NCBI GenBank assembly: GCA_037143335.1
Contig: JBAWZA010000004.1
Span: forward strand, 115,116-179,115
DNA from: PALSA-1296 sp037143335
Lineage (GTDB): Bacteria > Bacteroidota > Ignavibacteria > Palsa-1295
DNA length: 64,000 nucleotides
Direction: 5' to 3'
Shown here: positions 62,577 through 64,000 of the stretch, piece after piece
Layout of the letters: every line of letters starts with the position of its first letter
How positions within the stretch are numbered: the stretch's first letter is position 1
Made by a program: the position numbers and the translations under genes
The notes under the pieces: model-generated
What the model saw: the letters and a program-made list of their open reading frames with translations, nothing else
The model's database searches: none
What the model was told of the DNA's origin: nothing

Positions 62577-63299
62577 TTATCTATTATCGATATGAATTAT
62601 AAATTCAGTATAAAAATTAATAAACTCATCTGACCATAAGCCAATTGTAATATCGACTCCATCAAGGGAATATATTTTGTAGTTATTAAAATTTGGTAAT
62701 ATAGAATCCCTAAAATTCCTAAACTTTATTTTTAATTCTTGACTTAATAAGTGCCACTCTCCTGCTATCTTTTTGATATTAGCCTTTATCCATTCTATAT
62801 TTTCTGGGACAAAAATATCGTATTCACCACCTTCGCAATCCATCTTTAAGAAATCTATTGTTTGTATATTATAATCCTTAACTACTTGTGCAAACGTAGT
62901 AGAATATACTTTTTCTTGATCATTCTCAAAAACAAATTCAGAATCAAACACACCTATTTTACTAGATATCGCCTTATTAATGCAAGTAACAGGTGCTTGT
63001 CTAGTGTTCAATATCAAAGTTTTAAATTCTGTATAACTAGGTTCAAAACAAAAGACATGTCTAGGCTTTTTATCTAATATCGCATAAGTAAAAACGCCAA
63101 TACTTGCGCCGATGTCAAATACAACGTCTCCCTCTTCTACTTGAAAACATTTCTCGTATATCTTATCTTGAAATACTTCTCTGTTAATTGTTTCTCTAAA
63201 GTCTTCAGGTGTATTGTTCCAATTAAATTTTTTATCTAATATGTCTGGAATAATATTAGGCTCATTTTCTAAATCTAATATATCTATTAAGTTACTCAT
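62577..63299 (-). CDS. FkbM family methyltransferase
   Basis: A 240-residue SAM-dependent methyltransferase. It has CFQVEEGDVVFDIGASIGVF (motif I), HVFCFEPSYTEFKTL (Glu-Pro acidic strand end), then TIDFLKMDCEGGEYDIF, the FkbM hallmark. It methylates sugars or other hydroxyls. FkbM genes are found in both glycan clusters and large marine-type phages. Here the AT-rich context points to the latter. Confidence 0.87.
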   Translation of the reverse strand: MSNLIDILDLENEPNIIPDILDKKFNWNNTPEDFRETINREVFQDKIYEKCFQVEEGDVVFDIGASIGVFTYAILDKKPRHVFCFEPSYTEFKTLILNTRQAPVTCINKAISSKIGVFDSEFVFENDQEKVYSTTFAQVVKDYNIQTIDFLKMDCEGGEYDIFVPENIEWIKANIKKIAGEWHLLSQELKIKFRNFRDSILPNFNNYKIYSLDGVDITIGLWSDEFINFYTEFIIHIDNR

Positions 63300-63314
63300 A
63301 GTTTTTTATTTTGA

Positions 63315-63338
63315 TGAAGTACTAGGACTCGAACCTAG
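63315..63338 (-). tRNA. tRNA 3'-end-like fragment (acceptor 3' strand and T-arm only)
   Basis: On the minus strand, CTAGG-TTCGAGT-CCTAG (complement of 63322-63338) is a perfect 5-bp T-arm with a TTCGAGT loop. It is followed by the likely acceptor strand TACTTCA (63315-63321). A matching 5' acceptor strand (TGAAGTA), D-arm and anticodon arm are not found upstream on that strand, so this appears to be a truncated tRNA or an attachment-site remnant, not a full gene. Confidence 0.5.
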
Positions 63339-63436
63339 ACTTTTTTCGAAAAAGCCATATATAATCAAGGCTATGTAAATAATTAAAAACACGCTCAAGC
63401 TAATCGTAAAAAAATATATTATTTGAGCTGCTTTTT

Positions 63437-63871
63437 TCATTCTGTATCAATTTCTAACTGAATTTCACGATAATAGGTATTCTCAACGTGAACGTGTTCT
63501 TCTTCGGCGTTCATATCATATTTCTTAACTAAAAAAAGACAGCAATCGTTTAAAAACATTCTTGCGTGAACAAGGTGTTGCGAAAACTCCTTAATGTCTT
63601 CACCATTCCCATCAGATGCGTTTTCTAGCATTAAATATCTAGCAATAGCCTTTCTACCAGTGTCTAATCTATGATACATACACTTGTAACAGAAATCTTC
63701 TTCCTCTTCAAAATAAGAATATACAAACGAGTATAAATTACAGGTCATATTTCCTATATAATAAGAAAGAGCCGTTACAGGTGTTGTTTGATAACCTTTA
63801 TCATTTAGAAAATCATTAAGTAATTCATACTTATTTTTTGTTTCTCTATATAATTCTAATATATTATTCAT
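63437..63871 (-). CDS. Hypothetical protein in the AT-rich block
   Basis: A 144-residue, acidic helical protein with a Cys/Tyr-rich middle (FCYKCMYHRLDTG). I do not recognise the family. Its ATG overlaps by one base the stop of a short upstream reading frame (TAATG), suggesting a tightly packed phage-like gene order. Confidence 0.6.
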   Translation of the reverse strand: MNNILELYRETKNKYELLNDFLNDKGYQTTPVTALSYYIGNMTCNLYSFVYSYFEEEEDFCYKCMYHRLDTGRKAIARYLMLENASDGNGEDIKEFSQHLVHARMFLNDCCLFLVKKYDMNAEEEHVHVENTYYREIQLEIDTE

Positions 63872-64000
63872 TAGTCAATTGGTTTATATAGTTTACCTTC
63901 TTTTTCGATATTCCAGCATTTTATGTCTGTTTGTACAGATTGGCTTCCATCTTGTCTTGTCCATACCCTTCCTCTAATATCTACATAAAAAGTTAGGACA
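63871..64000 (-). CDS. Partial gene at right edge, apparently frame-shifted
   Basis: On the minus strand one frame enters from the right edge and reads TFYVDIRGRVWTRQDGSQSV then QT-stop (TAA at 63921-63923). A second frame continues as TDIKCWNIEKEGKLYKPID and stops at 63871-63873, overlapping the next gene's ATG by one base. Together they resemble one protein end broken by a frameshift. No family assigned. Confidence 0.35.
   Translation of the reverse strand, partial: VLTFYVDIRGRVWTRQDGSQSVQTDIKCWNIEKEGKLYKPID

Noticed and set aside
1..64000. CRISPR arrays, complete rRNA genes or insertion sequences with transposase
   Set aside because: No regularly spaced repeats, rRNA-like sequence or recognisable transposase frame was seen in any part of the window.

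Overview
The window looks like a chromosomal segment of a Gram-negative member of the Bacteroidota/Chlorobi (FCB) assemblage. A Kapabacteria- or Ignavibacteria-like lineage is the best guess, made without any search. The evidence is three secreted YCF48/BNR-repeat proteins with type IX secretion sorting tails, a DUF2723 membrane protein, LptB and an OstA-like protein, a CdaR-like protein, many lipoproteins, and few clear Shine-Dalgarno sequences. Most genes are housekeeping. The organism appears to rely on cobalamin: the window holds a B12-dependent ribonucleotide reductase, the B12/AdoMet half of methionine synthase and the catalytic subunit of a methylmalonyl-CoA-type mutase.

Layout. 0-3.6 kb: two glycosyltransferases, a methyltransferase and a third, GT-A-like transferase (surface glycan locus). 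4-7.6 kb: nrdJ. 7.6-13.4 kb: a mixed accessory stretch with a small unknown gene, a degenerate copy of the nrdJ tail, a DUF2971 gene convergent with a membrane-anchored Mrr-like nuclease, an orphan Phd/YefM-like antitoxin with a premature stop, an exported protein, DUF1801 and DHFR-family genes, and an asparaginase. 13.5-19.6 kb: ruvB, two secreted proteins, a SAM-II riboswitch with terminator controlling a metH C-terminal half, and a four-S1-domain protein. 19.8-35.8 kb: a long co-directional run (cdaR-like gene broken by TGA, M20 amidohydrolase, DUF2723, PGI/PMI, fmt, GDPD, DUF255 thioredoxin, 3-methyladenine glycosylase, DipZ-like thioredoxin lipoprotein, gatB, tpiA, an Hcy-methyltransferase-like/MTHFR fusion, GT2). 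35.8-45 kb: lipoprotein, mutase, two T9SS cargo proteins, adk, glycosylasparaginase and an SPFH protein. 45-51.4 kb: pheS and pheT separated by two paralogous lipoproteins and two terminators, then a coiled-coil gene and zapA. 51.4-55.8 kb: lptB, an OstA-like gene, a clpB cut off after its first ATPase domain, and a KDPG aldolase. 56-61.9 kb: a Cys-rich secreted protein, a third YCF48 protein and a TolB-like/peptidase-MA protein that has lost its N-terminus.

From about 61.9 kb to the right end the DNA becomes strikingly AT-rich and carries phage-like genes (ParB/DGQHR-type, FkbM methyltransferase, unknowns, a tRNA 3'-end-like fragment). The change falls inside the TolB-like gene, so this is either an integrated element boundary or an assembly join.

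Main points to check: the SAM-II riboswitch ahead of a half-length MetH; an Hcy-methyltransferase domain with none of the three zinc cysteines; the truncations of clpB and the TolB-like gene; the single in-frame stops in the CdaR-like and antitoxin genes; and the DUF2971/membrane-Mrr pair as a possible defence module. All family names come from reading motifs by eye; no database was consulted.
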